DNA from: Flavobacterium gawalongense
Lineage (GTDB): Bacteria > Bacteroidota > Bacteroidia > Flavobacteriales > Flavobacteriaceae
Assembly (NCBI RefSeq): GCF_007097265.1
Contig: NZ_VJZP01000001.1
Span: 62,001 to 126,000 of the forward strand
DNA: 64,000 nucleotides
Direction of reading: 5' to 3'
Part shown: piece by piece, positions 63,670 to 64,000 of the stretch
Numbering within the stretch: the stretch's first letter is position 1
Layout: the number at the start of each line of letters is the position of its first letter
Notes under the pieces: generated by a model
Told to the model about the DNA's origin: nothing
Seen by the model: the letters and a program-made list of their open reading frames with translations, nothing else
Database searches by the model: none
Position numbers and translations under genes: made by a program

Positions 63670-64000
63670 TTATTCAAAATCAGAAAAATCCAACTGCTCA
63701 TCATTTTCAATAGTCCTCGCAGCGATTTTTCCTATCAAACCATTAAAATGTTCGGCCACAATTTTTCCTGTTCCAGGTCGTTTTACCCAAATATTTTCTT
63801 TAGTAAATTTTTCTCCTTTTGTAACAGCAGCAATCGTACAAACCGTAGCAAAAGCAAAATCAATAGTAACCTGCTCTTCTTGGGCTGGTTCTTTTTTCCC
63901 ACCTCGCATTTGCCAAATTTCTTTAGAAGAAACTATAAGTTCTGCACAAACATTCTCATCCATGCTGCATACAATATCGGGGCCGGTACGGTTCATGTGA
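63670..64000 (-). CDS. neuB: N-acetylneuraminate synthase family protein, C-terminal part (runs off the right edge)
   Basis: Only the last 110 residues are visible; the frame is open to the edge. The Met at 63994-63996 is internal (preceding codon CAC). MNRTGPDIVCSMDENVCAE and EIWQMRGGKKEPAQEEQ belong to the end of the TIM barrel. The remainder is the SAF (antifreeze-like) domain with TKENIWVKRPGTGKIVAEHF and LIGKIAARTIENDEQL. The enzyme condenses ManNAc-type sugars with phosphoenolpyruvate. It is upstream of neuC in the same operon, as expected. Confidence 0.88.
   Translation of the reverse strand, partial: HMNRTGPDIVCSMDENVCAELIVSSKEIWQMRGGKKEPAQEEQVTIDFAFATVCTIAAVTKGEKFTKENIWVKRPGTGKIVAEHFNGLIGKIAARTIENDEQLDFSDFE

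Overview
This window comes from an AT-rich Bacteroidota chromosome, most likely Flavobacterium or a close relative. The evidence is a type IX secretion (T9SS) type B sorting domain, a PorV/PorQ-family protein, lipoproteins with Bacteroidota-style lipoboxes, promoters of the TTG-N18-20-TAnnTTTG type, the near absence of Shine-Dalgarno sites, and several families with Flavobacterium-like sequences (FabH, DUF1800/DUF1501, DUF3784, DUF2721, DUF2805).

Layout. 1-523: 5' part of argS (minus). 732-5376: a relic of an outer-membrane receptor, then a large T9SS-secreted adhesin-like protein split by an in-frame TGA. 5474-11287: fabH, an ABC ATPase, an OmpA/lipocalin lipoprotein pair and htpG. 11692-15842: a compact four-gene cassette in which every product has a signal peptide: two transglutaminase-like paralogues, a short RHS-core protein ending in a predicted zinc peptidoglycan-peptidase domain, and a small SH3-like protein. 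I read it as a candidate toxin/immunity-type system and the best lead for something undescribed. 16216-22437: membrane and hypothetical proteins, a DUF1800/DUF1501 pair, a DMT exporter and an AlkB-like dioxygenase. 22687-26210: a decay zone with three broken genes (sterol desaturase, PH-like protein, M61 peptidase) around one intact DUF2805 gene. 26432-33705: lipoproteins, tRNA-Thr, manA, bcp, queD, idi, msrB-msrA, SHOCT and CHAD proteins. 33955-34564: relic of a PAS sensor protein. 34830-44607: cupin, FAD protein, recQ diverging from a kdsD-tatC-CMD run, lptB, a GH25 lysozyme and pssA. 45433-47959: PorV2-like protein and a DUF4105 protein.

48206-64000 is a surface-polysaccharide locus on the minus strand. 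In transcription order it holds neuB (partial), neuC, a GT-B-like protein, a GT4, an MBOAT acyltransferase with an SGNH-like partner, a GT4, two GT2s, two more GT4s, an O-antigen polymerase/ligase and a WcaJ-type initiating transferase. Together they suggest a sialic-acid-like (nonulosonate), probably O-acylated, lipid-linked glycan. lptB, kdsD and pssA elsewhere in the window also serve the envelope.

The intergenic DNA is rich in small dispersed inverted repeats: a CACGAATT hairpin family, a 22-bp GAAGGAGGAATCTC-type arm, a TCCCGAAGCTTCGGGA palindrome that has also entered argS in frame, and a 268-bp MITE-like structure beside the ABC gene. Gene decay and repeats together suggest a genome in flux, although some single-base lesions could be sequencing errors.
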